DNA of 64,000 nt from Pyrrhosoma nymphula (lineage: Eukaryota > Arthropoda > Insecta > Odonata > Coenagrionidae): NCBI GenBank assembly GCA_963573305.1, contig OY754335.1, positions 51,047,985-51,111,984 on the forward strand, in the 5' to 3' direction. Below are positions 1 through 10,406 of the stretch, piece by piece; the stretch's first letter is position 1; each line of letters begins with the position of its first letter. The translations under genes were made by a program, and so were the position numbers. The notes beneath the pieces are model-generated. The model was not told the DNA's origin. It ran no database searches and saw only the letters and a program-made list of their open reading frames with translations.

Positions 1-1690
1 CGATAACCTCGATATTCCGTCAATTCGCAATGCATTGTGTCTTTCCCATTTATGCGCACCTCTTTTCCTTCCCCCGAATTCCTGGCCAATCTGTGGATGT
101 GCGATGCTGCGATGCATCGATTGCGATAACATCGGCATTCCGTAAAATGAGTTGCAATGTGATGCATCTAGTGGGCTTTTTTCATTCCCCTAAATCCCAG
201 TGTTTCTATGGCTGTGCAATGCTCCGATGCATCCAATGCGATTTACTCGATATTCCGTCTAATCGTAGTGCAATGTGTCATTCCATTTTTGTAGACATTA
301 TTCCTTCCCCCAAATTCCTGGCCAATCTATGGATGTGCGATCCTGCGATGCATCGTTTGCGATAACCTCGGCATTCCGCAAAATCGAATTGCAATGGTAT
401 GCGTGTAGTGGGCCTCTTTATTTCCCCTAAACCCCAGTGTTTCTATGGCATTGCGATGCTCCGATACATTCAGTGCAATAACCTCGATATTCCGTCTAAT
501 TGCAATGAATTGTATTATGCTTCTACATAACTTTTTTTCTTCCCCCAAACTCCCGATCGGCTGTGAGTGTTCGATGGAGCGATGTATTGGCTGCGATAAC
601 TTTGGCATTTCGTAAAATTGAATTACAATGTTTTTCGTCTAGGAGCCCTACTTGTAAAACCCTAAGTACCAGTATTTCGATATTCCGTCTAATTGCAATG
701 AATTGTATTATGCTTATACATAACTTTTTTTCTTCCACCAAACTCCCGATCGGCTGTGAGTGTTCGATGGAGCCATCGAATTGCGATGTTATATGTCTAG
801 CAGCCCTTCATTACCGGCCATAAGTGCCACGCTTTCTATGGCTGTGCTATTCTCCGATAAATGAAATGTGTTCAATTGCAATGTATTTTGTCATGTCTCA
901 AAATTCCGCCAAAATGTGGGTGCGCGAATCTTCGATGCATGGACTGGAATAACCTCTGCATTCCGCACTATCGAATTGCGATGTTACATATCCAGTAGCC
1001 CATTTATACAAGTCCCACTCTTTCTATGGCTGTGCGATTCTCCGATGAATTGAATGTGATATCCTCGATATTCTGTCGAGTCGCAATGCATCGTCATGCC
1101 CTCTATGTAGCATTTCTTTCCTTCCCGCAAACTCCCAGCCTATCTTTGACTGTGCGATGCTGCGATGCATTGACTGCGATTAATTCGTTATTTCGTAAAA
1201 TCGAAGTGAAATGTGGCGCCTCTAGCAGTCCCGATTCCTCTCCTCCATGTCCCATCCTATCAAGAGAGATGGGCGATATTGCGATGCATCAACTGCAATA
1301 ACTGAGATGTAACATATAACAACACAGAGCAATGAGCCTTGGAGTCTTGGGAAGTCCTTCTACCCTCTTCCGCCACGTCCATAGCGAAATAACGCTAGAG
1401 ATAACCTCTTTATTCCGTAAAACGAAGAGCCTTATCGATCCTCAAGTAACCTTTTTCCTTTGTCTACATTCCATCCTTCCAACGATCTTGGGAAACTGCA
1501 ATGTATGGAGGGTGAAAACCTTGATATTCCGTAACATTCTAGTGCACTGTAGAATCTCTTTTCAAGAGACGTATGTGAAAAAAATTATGCGAATGTTAAT
1601 GCGGTGTGCTTACTATAACATGCGATGCTATGATTAGAAAGCAAGGAGGTATTGAGCCTCAATAATGTGTGACAAGCGGTATTCTGTCAA
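1..1690. repeat. Diverged satellite array, ~118-bp monomers in ~236-bp dimers
   Basis: A tattccgt-like marker recurs near 13, 136, 251, 372, 488, 606, 681, 957, 1069, 1189, 1411, 1525 and 1679, mostly 112-121 bp apart. Two monomer types alternate: one has GATATTCCGTCTAAT, the other GGCATTCCGTAAAAT, so the A-to-A and B-to-B distances are 234-237 bp. Monomers also share GCGATGCATCGA-type and TTCTATGGCTGTGCGATG-type blocks. Copies become degenerate and truncated after about 680 and fade near 1690. The array starts before the window. Reading frames inside it are by-products of the repeat. Periodicity was read by eye. Confidence 0.85.
484..773. repeat. Recent local duplication within the satellite
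   Basis: About 97 bp at 484-580 recur almost unchanged at 677-773, offset 193 bp, with only a few substitutions. The offset is not a multiple of the ~118-bp monomer, so this is a later out-of-register duplication (unequal exchange or slippage), and it is more alike than any other pair of monomers in the array. Confidence 0.8.
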
Positions 1691-2256
1691 TATCACTAAA
1701 TTTTGTAGACTCTTAAGGAGATACGATATCCATTACATCTCACTCCGATAAAATGTGATGTGCGAAACGTTATTATTGTTCACATTTAACCGATCTAAGT
1801 TGGGATTGATGAACCATGCATACTCACCTCCTCCATTTCCAGTAGTCTCTTTCCTCTAGCTAATTTTCAGCTCTGAATCCTTCCCCCTTCTACACAGCCT
1901 ATAACCATCATCATCCTTTATCCTTCTCCTTCTTCATTTACCTACCTAACGTTTCTCCTCTAATGATGAAGTTCAACGCTCCATGGTCCTTTTCACCGGG
2001 TTCAGTCACTCACTCAGTCTTTTCTTAGTTCCGCTTAGCTACTGTTTTTCCTCTCTGGCAATGCGTAATACATACTTCCTCCGTTGCCTTTCTCTTTGGA
2101 AAGCATTTTCTCCATTTCTTTTGAAACCAACACTAAAGCTCTGGTAAAACTCTTTTCCATTCTCTATTTTCAAGTTCCAGATTTTGCAGTCGCAGAACGC
2201 CACTCTCGATATTAAATATATTGTTAGTCCTGTTTTTGTTAACACCTCTTTTCCTT
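1691..2256. other. Unassigned spacer, pyrimidine-rich in part
   Basis: No gene or repeat was recognised. The part 1830-2110 is pyrimidine-rich on the + strand, as are the 3' parts of minus-strand retrotransposon fragments elsewhere in the window, but no diagnostic peptide was found. Confidence 0.4.
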
Positions 2257-2386
2257 AAATGAAATACTAACTTTGTTTCCTTCCACAGATTTATTTTCTT
2301 GTACAACATGTTTCGACACATCGGTGTCAAACATGTTGTACCAAGAAAATAAATCTGTGGAAGGAAACAAAGTTAGTATTTCATTT
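2257..2386. repeat. Near-perfect hairpin with hammerhead-like core, head-to-head pair
   Basis: Arms 2257-2313 and 2329-2386 are almost perfectly complementary over ~57 bp, with the small hairpin GACAC-ATCG-GTGTC at the centre. Read outward on the minus strand, the centre gives the stem GACAC/GTGTC, then GAAAC, ATGTT and GTAC, which fits hammerhead helix II, the GAAA box and a short helix III with GTA. On the plus arm the GAAA box has become CAAA, and no clean CTGANGA remains on either strand. The tail (AAGAAAATAAATCTGTGG) runs outward on both strands. I infer a Penelope-type terminal remnant; the palindrome itself is directly visible. Confidence 0.7.
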
Positions 2387-2479
2387 ACGAAATTCAACTT
2401 CCACCTAGTTGAGCCTGAAACAATGGAACCTCTTTTCCTTACACAATTTTTCTCCTGAATGATTGACTTTTTTCCCGGT

Positions 2480-2692
2480 CTATGACTTCAGTGAAGTATT
2501 CACAGATTTTTCACCTCGTCAAGTAATGGGCTGCCCATGTTTCCATAGATGAATTTGCCATCCTCATCAGGGATACAAGCCTGATGCCGATGACGATTCC
2601 TTAATGAAGATGGCAGAGTCATCTAGTGAAACATCGGCAGAAAATTATCTGACCTGGAATAAACCCGTGAAGATACACTGAATTTCCTGATA
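2480..2692. repeat. Inverted pair of hammerhead-like retroelement ends (family GATGGCAGAG)
   Basis: Two related ends face away from each other. The minus copy has CTGATGA (complement of 2564-2570), then GGATGGC, a stretch ending CATCTAT, GAAAC (complement of 2539-2543) and ATGGGCAG. The plus copy has TGAAGA at 2605-2610, TGGCAGAGTCATCTAGT, GAAAC at 2628-2632 and ATCGGCAG. Both continue into similar tails with a TGACC or TGACG block followed by GTGAA. The spacer between the two cores is ~35 bp. The minus copy keeps both conserved core boxes; the plus copy has lost the first C of CTGANGA. Confidence 0.6.
2540..2570 (-). ncRNA. Hammerhead-ribozyme-like core, both boxes intact
   Basis: Minus strand shows CTGATGA (2564-2570) and GAAA (2540-2543) 20 nt apart, separated by a sequence able to form an imperfect helix II, and followed by C, ATG and GGC. 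Helix I was not convincingly identified, so catalytic activity is doubtful. It is part of the inverted pair at 2480-2692. Confidence 0.35.
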
Positions 2693-2760
2693 TCTTCAGT
2701 GCTGTGCCTAGATTACTCGAAATTAGAAAAGGCGACCGACAATCGAGGTCATCAACGCTA

Positions 2761-3320
2761 TTAAGGATAGGTACTTCGAGTGAGATATCACTTCTCATAA
2801 CATTCGATGAATTTGGCCTCATTATAAAGAAAAAGGTCTCATATTTCCTACGATAAAACATATCACACTTGCCATACTACTTTTCTAGATATTTACCAAA
2901 AAATCCCGGCCATTTTCCATGGGAAGTGATAAGGGAATGCACTCCAGAGAGACTTGATTTTAAAAATGAGGATTTCCTAGCACGTAGATTTCATCAGGCA
3001 TTTAAAATTGTGTTATATTTATGCTTTCTCAACCATTTTAAAAAATAAATCAATTACTCAGCGCAGTAATGTTTGCAGAATCGCAAAACATCTTCGGTAG
3101 TAAAGGCGTTTTCAGGGCACGGTGTGAAAAACATTAGTGAAGTTAACTCTATACATTTGCATTTAGTTGGTAACTGAGATTTAAGTAATTGTAAACAAAG
3201 TTTTTCATAATTATTGTTATAATATTTACTTCGAGCTCCTTAGAGTAGCTTAGATAAAAAAATAAAATTTGAATTTTGATTCAATAATTCCCAGGAAAAA
3301 ATCTTACTGAATTTACCTTA
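2761..3320 (-). mobile_element. MITE-A copy (TTAAGG...CCTTAA family), full length
   Basis: Starts TTAAGGATAGGTACTTCGAG, a decayed form of the family TIR, and ends near ATTTACCTTAGG. The interior matches the other copies: a cattcgatgaatttggcctc block, a ttttccatggga block, aaggcgttttca followed by a cacggtgtgaaaa block, and a 3' gcttcttacagctg-like block. Orientation is opposite to the reference copy at 62244-62805. There is no coding capacity, so it is non-autonomous. Confidence 0.75.
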
Positions 3321-3433
3321 GGGGATGGATTTAATGTGAAAGGTGACATAATGGAGGGAAACTCAGCGCATGAATTTTTCTCGTCTTAGCGAAAGGAATT
3401 AAGAGGCTCAACAGTTTTTTGTAAGCAACTCTT

Positions 3434-3976
3434 GGGCCCGGTTTAATTATATTTGGTTAAATATTTTCTCTGTATGAAAACCGAAGCTAATAATTTCTCC
3501 CATATAGGTACACCAAAGTGGGTGACATACGACATGAAAAAATATGTAATTAACTTGACCTGTATTCGAACCCGGATCTCCCAATTTCCGTCCAGTAATC
3601 TATTACAATTACTCCCATTAACCTACTAACTAGTAAAAATATTTACTGTATAATGTCATACATACTGAACCTGAACTCTCACACAAAACAGTATCAAAGA
3701 TCAATCACTTTATGAAAAAGCGGAATATATTCATTTTGAAACGAAATACGTGGTTAATTTCCCACATTTGTTTTTTTAATAGCCATCCCATTGACAATTT
3801 TTTGAGGCTGACCTTGAGAATGGCCTTGGGTGCTGAAACCTGGGTCGGTTATGAAAAATACGCGTGGGAAATTTACGAAGTAACTTAAATTCCAAACCTT
3901 GAGTTCCCATCAAGTTTGCGAACATTATATGTCACCGTGCGGTTAACATTAACCAAACACTATAATAACCGGGCCT
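3434..3976. mobile_element. Non-autonomous TIR element, GGCCCGGTT ends
   Basis: The left end GGCCCGGTTTAATTATAT near 3435 matches the complement of the right end at 3942-3975, GGCCCGGTTATTATAGTG, and both are followed by TTTGGTTAA, giving TIRs of ~27 bp around ~540 bp of non-coding DNA. A tRNA-like SINE lies inside. No target duplication was clear. The superfamily is not assigned. Confidence 0.55.
3500..3640 (-). mobile_element. tRNA-derived SINE remnant
   Basis: On the minus strand a box-B-like GGGTTCGAATAC lies downstream of a degenerate box A, and is followed by a tail resembling those at 29800-29970 and 62090-62220 (box B followed by AGGTCAAGT or GGTTAAG). The cloverleaf is not intact, so this is not a working tRNA gene. 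Confidence 0.5.
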
Positions 3977-4024
3977 TAGATTGATCTTCACAGAGAAGTC
4001 AAGTATGGATCGAGATTAAATGTA

Positions 4025-4095
4025 AAAGATCGACGAGAGCCCTGGCCCTCAGGATGAGAAGCCAGTGCTCTGTCTTTAACACTAACTCAGTCCCT
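4025..4095 (-). mobile_element. Possible tRNA-like SINE head
   Basis: The minus strand reads GACTGAGTTAGTG, AGAGCACTGGCTTCTCATCC and AGGGCTCTCG, which has tRNA spacing and a D-arm-like start, but box B is weak (GGCTC for GGTTC). It could be chance or a decayed tRNA pseudogene. Confidence 0.25.
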
Positions 4096-4614
4096 ACTGC
4101 GCTCATTCTCCTCTAAATTAACTCGATATGACATCAGTGTTATGGTATGAAGTGCGATATGATCTCTTTCCATCACTAGGCCTATATAGTATTTGAATAA
4201 TGAAACATAAATGTAAGTCTTTTGTATTCGATAGTTAAAAGGCTTATTTTATATTCATTATCATCATTAAGTCTAATCCAATTCTTTGGAGAACATTTAA
4301 GATTTATTGTGTACTGTATTCGCTACCTTATAACAATGGAAAAATGCCCAGCCATTGGCATATTGCTGTGTGCCTTGTCTCTTCTAATACTGCAGATGAT
4401 GTAATTGAAGTTTACTCATATCCTTGTAAGCCAAAGCATAGAACCAAAAACAGATGCATAGGAAATTATGCAACAGCATTTTAATATTCAAGAATCCGTG
4501 GATCTATGGACGAAAGAAATATTTTTTTAGGTTCAATTAATCAGCAACACATTTTGTTAAAAAAATAAATCTAAGACCTTCCAATTATATTCATCTTGTA
4601 TTGGTCCTTCTTGA
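4096..4614. other. AT-rich spacer, nothing recognised
   Basis: No inverted repeat, SINE box, splice-flanked open frame or recognisable peptide was seen. Confidence 0.4.
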
Positions 4615-4815
4615 GATATGCAACACTAAGACCAGCCAGGGTCGGTCTATATCTACATGCTACCCTCTCACACGTTGCATGGAATGTGTGGCAGGGGGTG
4701 TTAGGACACCAGCCATGATGAAGGGAGGGAATAGGGAAATTTATGGGGAAAATGCATTATTTGTAAAAGTGCTTGTATGTGAATTTCACATTATTTACTC
4801 TAAAGGACCAAAATA
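4615..4815 (+). repeat. Dispersed repeat family E copy
   Basis: Contains the family core ATGTGTGGCAGGGGGTG, followed by TTAGGACACCAGCCATGATG and AAGGGAGGGAATAGGG. These blocks recur at 9370-9720 and 59905-60150. The core alone also recurs at 16185, 19590 and, inverted, 41290. From general knowledge, similar sequences are common in large arthropod genomes. No coding frame. Confidence 0.6.
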
Positions 4816-5595
4816 AACGTGGTTTAGTGAAAATATTTCTTGTAAATATCACACACGCTCTGCAGTATAAAACACTACGTTCTCGGGAATATGGCGAATT
4901 ACGTCACAGAATGGTATTGCTGCCAGTAATATGACGCGTTTTCATGAAAAGTTTAGCTGATTAAAATCACATTAGATGGAAATAATCGTTTATATTTCCT
5001 TCGTGGAAGACAACCAATCGGCATGAATAGATCCTCCCGTTTCGAAATATACGTATGTAAGATATACAATACCGTGCAGTGACGTAAGACCATTCAGATG
5101 CCATTTTATCACGTGATTTTTTAAATTTTCATACACTTTTTAAAGGAAATTTAAATTGTCTGCGGTTGATGCATTTAAATTTGAATTATACATGTGCCCT
5201 TTTAAGAAATGTTTCTCCCATGTTCAATACTCATGTGGGTATGAGGTAGACATTATATGCATGCACCCCAATAAAAGGATAAAGGACGAAAAGTGGTATG
5301 CGTGTTGCAAGGAGTGTTTTAGTACCTCAGTCCCTTTTCGTTGTTGTCAATATTATCGTTCGTGGGATGAAGAATTTTTTGTGCCTATCAGTGCTGCAGT
5401 GTCTCCCTCTTGTCCTGTTGCTTTAGAATTAAGAGAGGAGGGGGCATGAACAGGGTTTCCGAGACGGGTTGTACTTAGCAAAAAAGGCATATCTAAATCA
5501 ACTATGTCTACGCATGCATGCACTTGGCTAACGTGGTCCCCACATGCGTTGAATGCATATTCTCGATTATGGTACTTCCATGCCGACCATGAACG
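4816..5595. other. AT-rich spacer with one cysteine-rich open frame
   Basis: A 97-codon open frame at 5156-5449 (+) has many cysteines, but it matches no family I know and lacks clear splice or start context. I do not call it a gene. The rest is featureless. Confidence 0.3.
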
Positions 5596-5715
5596 AGTCC
5601 ACTTTTTATTTAATTTGCCAACCAAGGTTTCGACTTATCAGTCATTATCAAGGTATTGTTGAATATGACTGTGTAAGTCGAAACCTTTGTCGGAAAATGA
5701 AATAAAAAGTGGACT
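5596..5715. repeat. Hairpin of two head-to-head hammerhead-like ends
   Basis: The left arm from 5596 (AGTCCACTTTTTATTTAA) pairs with the right arm ending at 5715 (AATAAAAAGTGGACT). Minus strand: CTTGATAAT, hairpin GACT-GATA-AGTC, GAAAC (GAAA is complement of 5628-5631), CTTGGTTGGC. Plus strand: TTGAATAT, hairpin GACT-GTGTA-AGTC, GAAA at 5680-5683, then CCTTTGTCGG. GAAA and the stem are kept in both arms, whereas CTGANGA is decayed to TTGATAA or similar. Tails rich in AATAAAAA point outward. Same architecture as the other pairs but an unrelated tail. Confidence 0.65.
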
Positions 5716-7009
5716 ATACAAAGCTTCACTTTTACCAAGTAATGGAGTACCACGAAGTGACACCTGAGAAAATTAAGTCTAACGAGTGACTAGCTCAGCA
5801 ATTTGGAGACCCTCGGAGTTTGCTTTCATGTATTGGCCATATTTTGCGTAATTACTTGTAATACTTACATAAGTGCATGCATACCCGATACGTTATTCCC
5901 TTTCGGGCTAGGCAAAGTTAATGAATTTAGTTATTGCTGTTAGGCCTAGAAAACTAGATCCCTTTTAATAATGTGCCCTATCCGTACCACTTTCGCGTGA
6001 AGCAGTTGGCATTTAGTAATGCAGACAATTTGTAAACACGTCCACTCCCGTTTCGGGAAGGGAGCCACTCGACCGAAGAATCCACAATGGCGGCTTTTAT
6101 TTAAATCATACGATCGTGAATAAATTGTTCATTTGTCATTTCTTTCTAAGCCAAATGCGTATATTTCAACTTCGCTATTATCTTGGACGGACTCTATTAA
6201 CCCATAGCCTTTTCCTTAAAAAATGATAATGCTATTATAATAATACGATATCTTTTATTCCACTCAAAAGTTTGTAATTTCAACTTGGCTAATATGAATT
6301 AATTGGTGGAATTTTTTGATATTCTGTTTTGAGGTTTCTATCTGGTTTAAATTGACCAAGGCTGGTGCAAATAAATGCTTTTAAATACCATACTCGATAA
6401 AGCGATGAATTGATTTACAATTATTGCGTGTTCATATCGTAAAGAAGAAAATTATATACTGAAAGCTCGACAGTGACCAAAATATAACCATTACTCATTG
6501 AAATACTGACTAATATATTTAGCCATACACACAAAGAAACAGATCATACATGATTTATCAAAGATCCGAAGAACCCATATTTCCATGTATTACAAAAACC
6601 AACTTTATGAGAATTTTATTGTGCCTTTGAGTGAAAACTCTTCTGACTCATGACACATCTAAAGATTTACTCGTACCATATCTCTCAGTGTCATATCTAT
6701 TAACCTTCTGCGTAGGCGTATGACGATGTTTTAACAAGGAATCCCGATATGAGAGCTGTTACTCTGGGCTTGTTGACTGCGTTGCGTATAGCTTAGAAGT
6801 GAAGAAGATGACATGATGGTGGAGGATGGAACCCTGTAGTTAAGAGCCCCCTTCCTACCTTCCTGGGATTCATGTTCTTCCTCTCTCCTAATTGATGGAA
6901 TGCACGATGCAACCGCTTCCTGGAAAATGCGATGCCGTCATGATTGCTGCTCTCCTTTGATGATTTAGAGGCTTGATGGACCTTTACTTCAACTTTTATC
7001 TTTGTCTGC
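5716..7009. other. AT-rich spacer, nothing recognised
   Basis: No gene or repeat identified. The strip 6780-6960 is slightly more GC-rich and has no supported reading frame. Confidence 0.4.
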
Positions 7010-7014
7010 TTCTA

Positions 7015-7320
7015 CGAAATACCGTGCAAGCCACCTCCAGGCTGTGTGGCTCGGGGTAATGATACTACAACAGGCGTGTAATACTCGTCCCAGTTCAAGG
7101 TTGAACGCCGCATGGCCGCTTGGCACGAACCAAAAAACATTCAGGAGAGAAATGCACGGCTAAAACAGAAACCATTTCTACGTTTGCGAACTTGCCAACA
7201 TGCAGCACCGGGATCAAGGTACTACAACTGATTAGTACTACCAATATCACGAGTTCAAGCAGAAAACGAAATCATGCAAGACTTCCCAGTCTGGGAGAGG
7301 TGTTCATAATAATACTGAGT
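7015..7320 (+). repeat. Dispersed repeat family E copy, longer variant
   Basis: Reads GTGCAAGCCACCTCC, GTGTGTGGCTCGGGG, CAGGCGTGTAATACTCG, and later GGAGAGAAATGCACGGC with AAAACAGAAACC. The same blocks occur in the same order at 19660-19830 (GCAAGCCACCTCCACGG, ATCAGGCGTGCGGTGCTCG, AACAATGCAAGGCCAAACC) and inverted at 41160-41350. An open frame of 67 codons over it is not considered coding. Confidence 0.6.
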
Positions 7321-7720
7321 TGATAAACATATGTGTGCTAAGTCTAGTCTACCCAACGAGGTTGTCTAATCTTCATACTTCGACAAACATTCTGACATGC
7401 AATGATTATTACAAAATTACAGACGCACAAACATAAAATTAATTAGCTCCTCATTAGGATATTGAATTCACCTATATCAGAGAAAATTTTAACTTCGTCA
7501 TCACCAGTCGGATTTGATTGAATCGATTCAGCGAAGATCTCCACTCGATTCCTTCTTAATAAAACCTTAATTCCTTCTTTAGAAATTAAACTACTTTCTC
7601 GATAATTTGGCATATGTTTTACTAAAAATTAGTTAGATTTATACCATTAGTGTCTTTTTGAATACGCTATAGTGACACTGATAGTCGAAATGATCAGAAA
7701 TAACTGCTAAACATTATCTA

Positions 7721-7977
7721 ATTGAGGGCCTGAGTGTCAAAGTAATACAAGTGATAAACATCGTCCAGTGTCACCTGTATCACTTTACCCCGGTAACAAA
7801 TGACAAAAAGAAAAGTAGCTTAAGTGTTCGGCGGCTAGATCACCATACTTTCGAACACTTGTATTATTTTCCTGTAGCTACCTGACGGTACCCGACGGCA
7901 CCAACTTATAAAATGTGCACCTATATCGTTTTTATTGTTGATGTCACTTGTATTACATTGACTCTCAGGCCCTCAAT
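7721..7977. mobile_element. Short MITE with ~33-bp TIRs
   Basis: The ends ATTGAGGGCCTGAGTGTCAA and TTGACTCTCAGGCCCTCAAT are inverted copies, extending inward through AGTAATACAAGTGA and TCACTTGTATTACA. The element is 257 bp with no coding frame. No flanking duplication beyond 2-3 bp was seen. The TIR is distinct from those of the other families here. Confidence 0.75.
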
Positions 7978-8208
7978 TGTAAGATAACATTCACCTGCCG
8001 TGAATTTTAAATTTGTCATCACCAACGATCATCGATCCTTGGATCGATGGTGGTGGTAGAATTAAATTAAAGTGGGGGATTTAGTCATGTGCGCCTCACG
8101 CAACCCGTATTGAAATGGAATCAAATTTATTGATTAAATATTTTAATATTTACAATGTCATTAGCCCGTTGCGAAATATTAAAACTTACGGATAATGAAT
8201 GATAATTC
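7978..8208. other. Spacer with an 18-bp perfect palindrome
   Basis: 8031-8048 reads ATCGATCCTTGGATCGAT, a perfect palindrome. Nothing else was recognised. Confidence 0.4.
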
Positions 8209-8754
8209 ATGAAAAAAGCCTCTTGTTACGCCAGAACGGTGAAACTCGGCTGGTATCCTCCGGGTCATTACGGCTTAGGTTTTACTAGATCGTTCAGCCT
8301 TTCGTTAAAGTATGAAGCTACGTTTTCATGCAGCCGTTTTAGCGTCGTTTTGTCGCTGCGATGTGCGTCACACATACACCCCGTTTTGATGGCAGTGGCA
8401 GCAACGGATGAAAACAGATGACGATGGAAAACTGCGACGCGTTCAGTATTCCTTGTTCATTGTGGAGTTTATGAAGAAAAATGGATGTTCACGAGGAGTT
8501 TTGACGCTGGACTGCACCGCCTAAGCTTATTTTTTTGTCAATAATTTGAATATGATCCACAATTCATCGGGAAACAATCACGAGAACAACGAATGACAGG
8601 CAGATATCGTTGCTCCTCACTCCCTGCCGCAACTGCGGTAACGCAGGCTGTGCCGGAAGTTGAAATATGAGCATCTCCGACGGCAACGCAGTCTGCGTTG
8701 ATGACCTCACTTCTGATTGGCTACGCAGTGTCCGGCAACGCAAAAACGGCTACA
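8209..8754. other. GC-richer block with short palindromes, unassigned
   Basis: This block is richer in CG than its surroundings. It includes the perfect palindrome CAACGCAGTCTGCGTTG (8684-8700) beside related fragments (AACTGCGGTAACGCAGG near 8627, GGCTACGCAGTG near 8718, CCGGCAACGC near 8732). This may be the end of a transposon or a small inverted-repeat cluster. No matching far end was found, and the open frame 8209-8421 is unsupported. Confidence 0.35.
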
Positions 8755-8860
8755 TGCAAACGTAGGTAAACATTATATTCGTCACACTCCGTCAGCAAGT
8801 GCCTCACGCGGAGAGGATAGTCGTATGTCACACATTTGGAATGGTTCCTTGGATTGATTA
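8755..8860 (-). pseudogene. Non-LTR retrotransposon ORF2 C-terminal remnant
   Basis: The minus-strand translation includes PLRVRHLLTECDEYN, resembling the C-terminal block PLTVxHILxECPxY found downstream of the RT or RNase H of Jockey and I-like elements. It sits near the end of a 140-codon open frame (8721-9143), whose upstream half (GYLASKELLTRRPAIIWERQ) I do not recognise. Only the tail motif is claimed; the rest could be unrelated DNA read through. Confidence 0.4.
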
Positions 8861-9369
8861 AGCGATCTATTTTTTTAACTTCATAATACATAGTCTTTAT
8901 GCCCCATATTGCACATATGTAGCATATAACTATATAGTTGGATACTGCCTGTCCAATCGCTTTCTCCAAGCGTTTATGCCCTGGTCTGATTTTCTGGAAT
9001 TTTAAACAAATGACCAAACCATCGCAATTTTTCCCTCTCAATATCGCCCCTTGCTGTACCTGTCGTTCCCATATGATTGCAGGTCTCCTCGTTAGTAACT
9101 CTTTGGATGCGAGATACCCAGGCACTTCAGCAAAGATCACCACTCAGTTTACCCACCATAAAACCCTTTGTGCTCCTTCTTTGAAATATAAATTACATTG
9201 TTCGTCGTTCACCCTATGTTTTTAATAAAAAGGTACCAAATATGTGCGATAAATGCCATTTTCAAAGTAATAATGTCAACAAGAGTAGAAATCTCCGTCC
9301 GTTTCATTGTAAAAATATTGTGAAACTTTATCTGAGATAAAATTCCCGCAATCAATGTGACAAAATGTA

Positions 9370-9720
9370 CAGCCTTAGCTACAGACTACCATACGAGCCA
9401 CAGAGGCGTGTGGCAGGGAGTATTAGGACACCACCCATGAAAGGGGAGGGACTAGGGGTAAGACAGAGGAGAATTTTTATGTTAACAATTCGTCTTATGT
9501 TAATTTATCGCTGTTATGCTTACGGGAGAGGACATAGATGAATTGTATGCTAATGATACGTTTTATTTGTTTCGCTGTCGCTTATATTTCTCGCTGTTTT
9601 CTACGATCACTTATGGTGCGTGGAAAGTAGGAATTTTAGTACCGATTAATTCGGTAGTGTTTCTTATCTTATTTTGTTGTTTCTGTCAGTACTAGAAATA
9701 TAGAGTGGGGTCAAAATAAT
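9370..9720 (+). repeat. Dispersed repeat family E copy
   Basis: Shares GAGGCGTGTGGCAGGGAG, GGACACCACCCATG, AGGGGAGGGACTAGGGG, and later AATGGTGCGTGGAAAG with GGTAGTGTTTCTTATC, with the copy at 59905-60680. That copy has the same order but is interrupted by a retrotransposon tail. Non-coding. Confidence 0.6.
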
Positions 9721-10406
9721 ATCCCCCGTGTCGAACTGAAACTCGTATGATCTGAACTCTCCAAGTTATTTAAACCTAGAGTGCGAGGTGTATCTCTTAA
9801 CGGCGAAAAAAATCATTGTAAATGTATTTCCTTCGCTTATTTCAATCAGCATTTTGTATATAATTTAATAATTGCCTAATTAGATTTCATATTTAATTTT
9901 TTTATTCCACGAGGTTTTTTAGTCTGTTCCATCACCGAAAATATGCTCTATAAATGAATTTCCCCGTGTCATAAACTCTGAGATGGCTTGTGCGGGACTT
10001 CAATGATGTGGATGTAATGCTTTCCTTAATCCATTCTTTTTTATAATTCCAACAATCACGCAATGAGTATTGAATCTGTATGATTCTCAACTACTTAAGA
10101 TCTAGCTGCATATTTTCTACATCGGTATGTATGGTACTTACCCCTATTTATTCTACCGGTTTGTATCTATTATGGAAAAATTATACTTTCACATGTCATC
10201 CTCCACAGTGGTAGAGTATGATGGATAGGTCGGTTTATATATGAAGTCTCGGACAGATGTATCATCCTTAGTTATTCGAGATCTATCTTCATACTTTCGG
10301 TATATTATACTCACCCCTAATTAATCTAATCGTTAATACCGATCATTGAAAGAATATATTTTCGACTTTCATCCACCACTAGCCAGAGAATGGTGCATAG
10401 TGTCTG
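9721..10406. other. AT-rich spacer, nothing recognised
   Basis: No gene, TIR or SINE signal found by eye. Two similar segments near 10130-10180 and 10300-10350 (TACTTACCCCTATTTATTCT and TACTCACCCCTAATTAATCT) suggest an old internal duplication. Confidence 0.35.

Noticed and set aside
1..1300. Regular repeats that could suggest a CRISPR array
   Set aside because: Monomers of ~118 bp repeat along their whole length with no unique spacers, in a eukaryotic context; this is a satellite.
30..1637. Chain of overlapping open frames of 60-111 codons
   Set aside because: They follow the satellite monomer periodicity and repeat each other; not genes.
5156..5449. 97-codon cysteine-rich open frame (+)
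   Set aside because: No recognised zinc-finger spacing, splice signals or homolog; likely chance, although not excluded.
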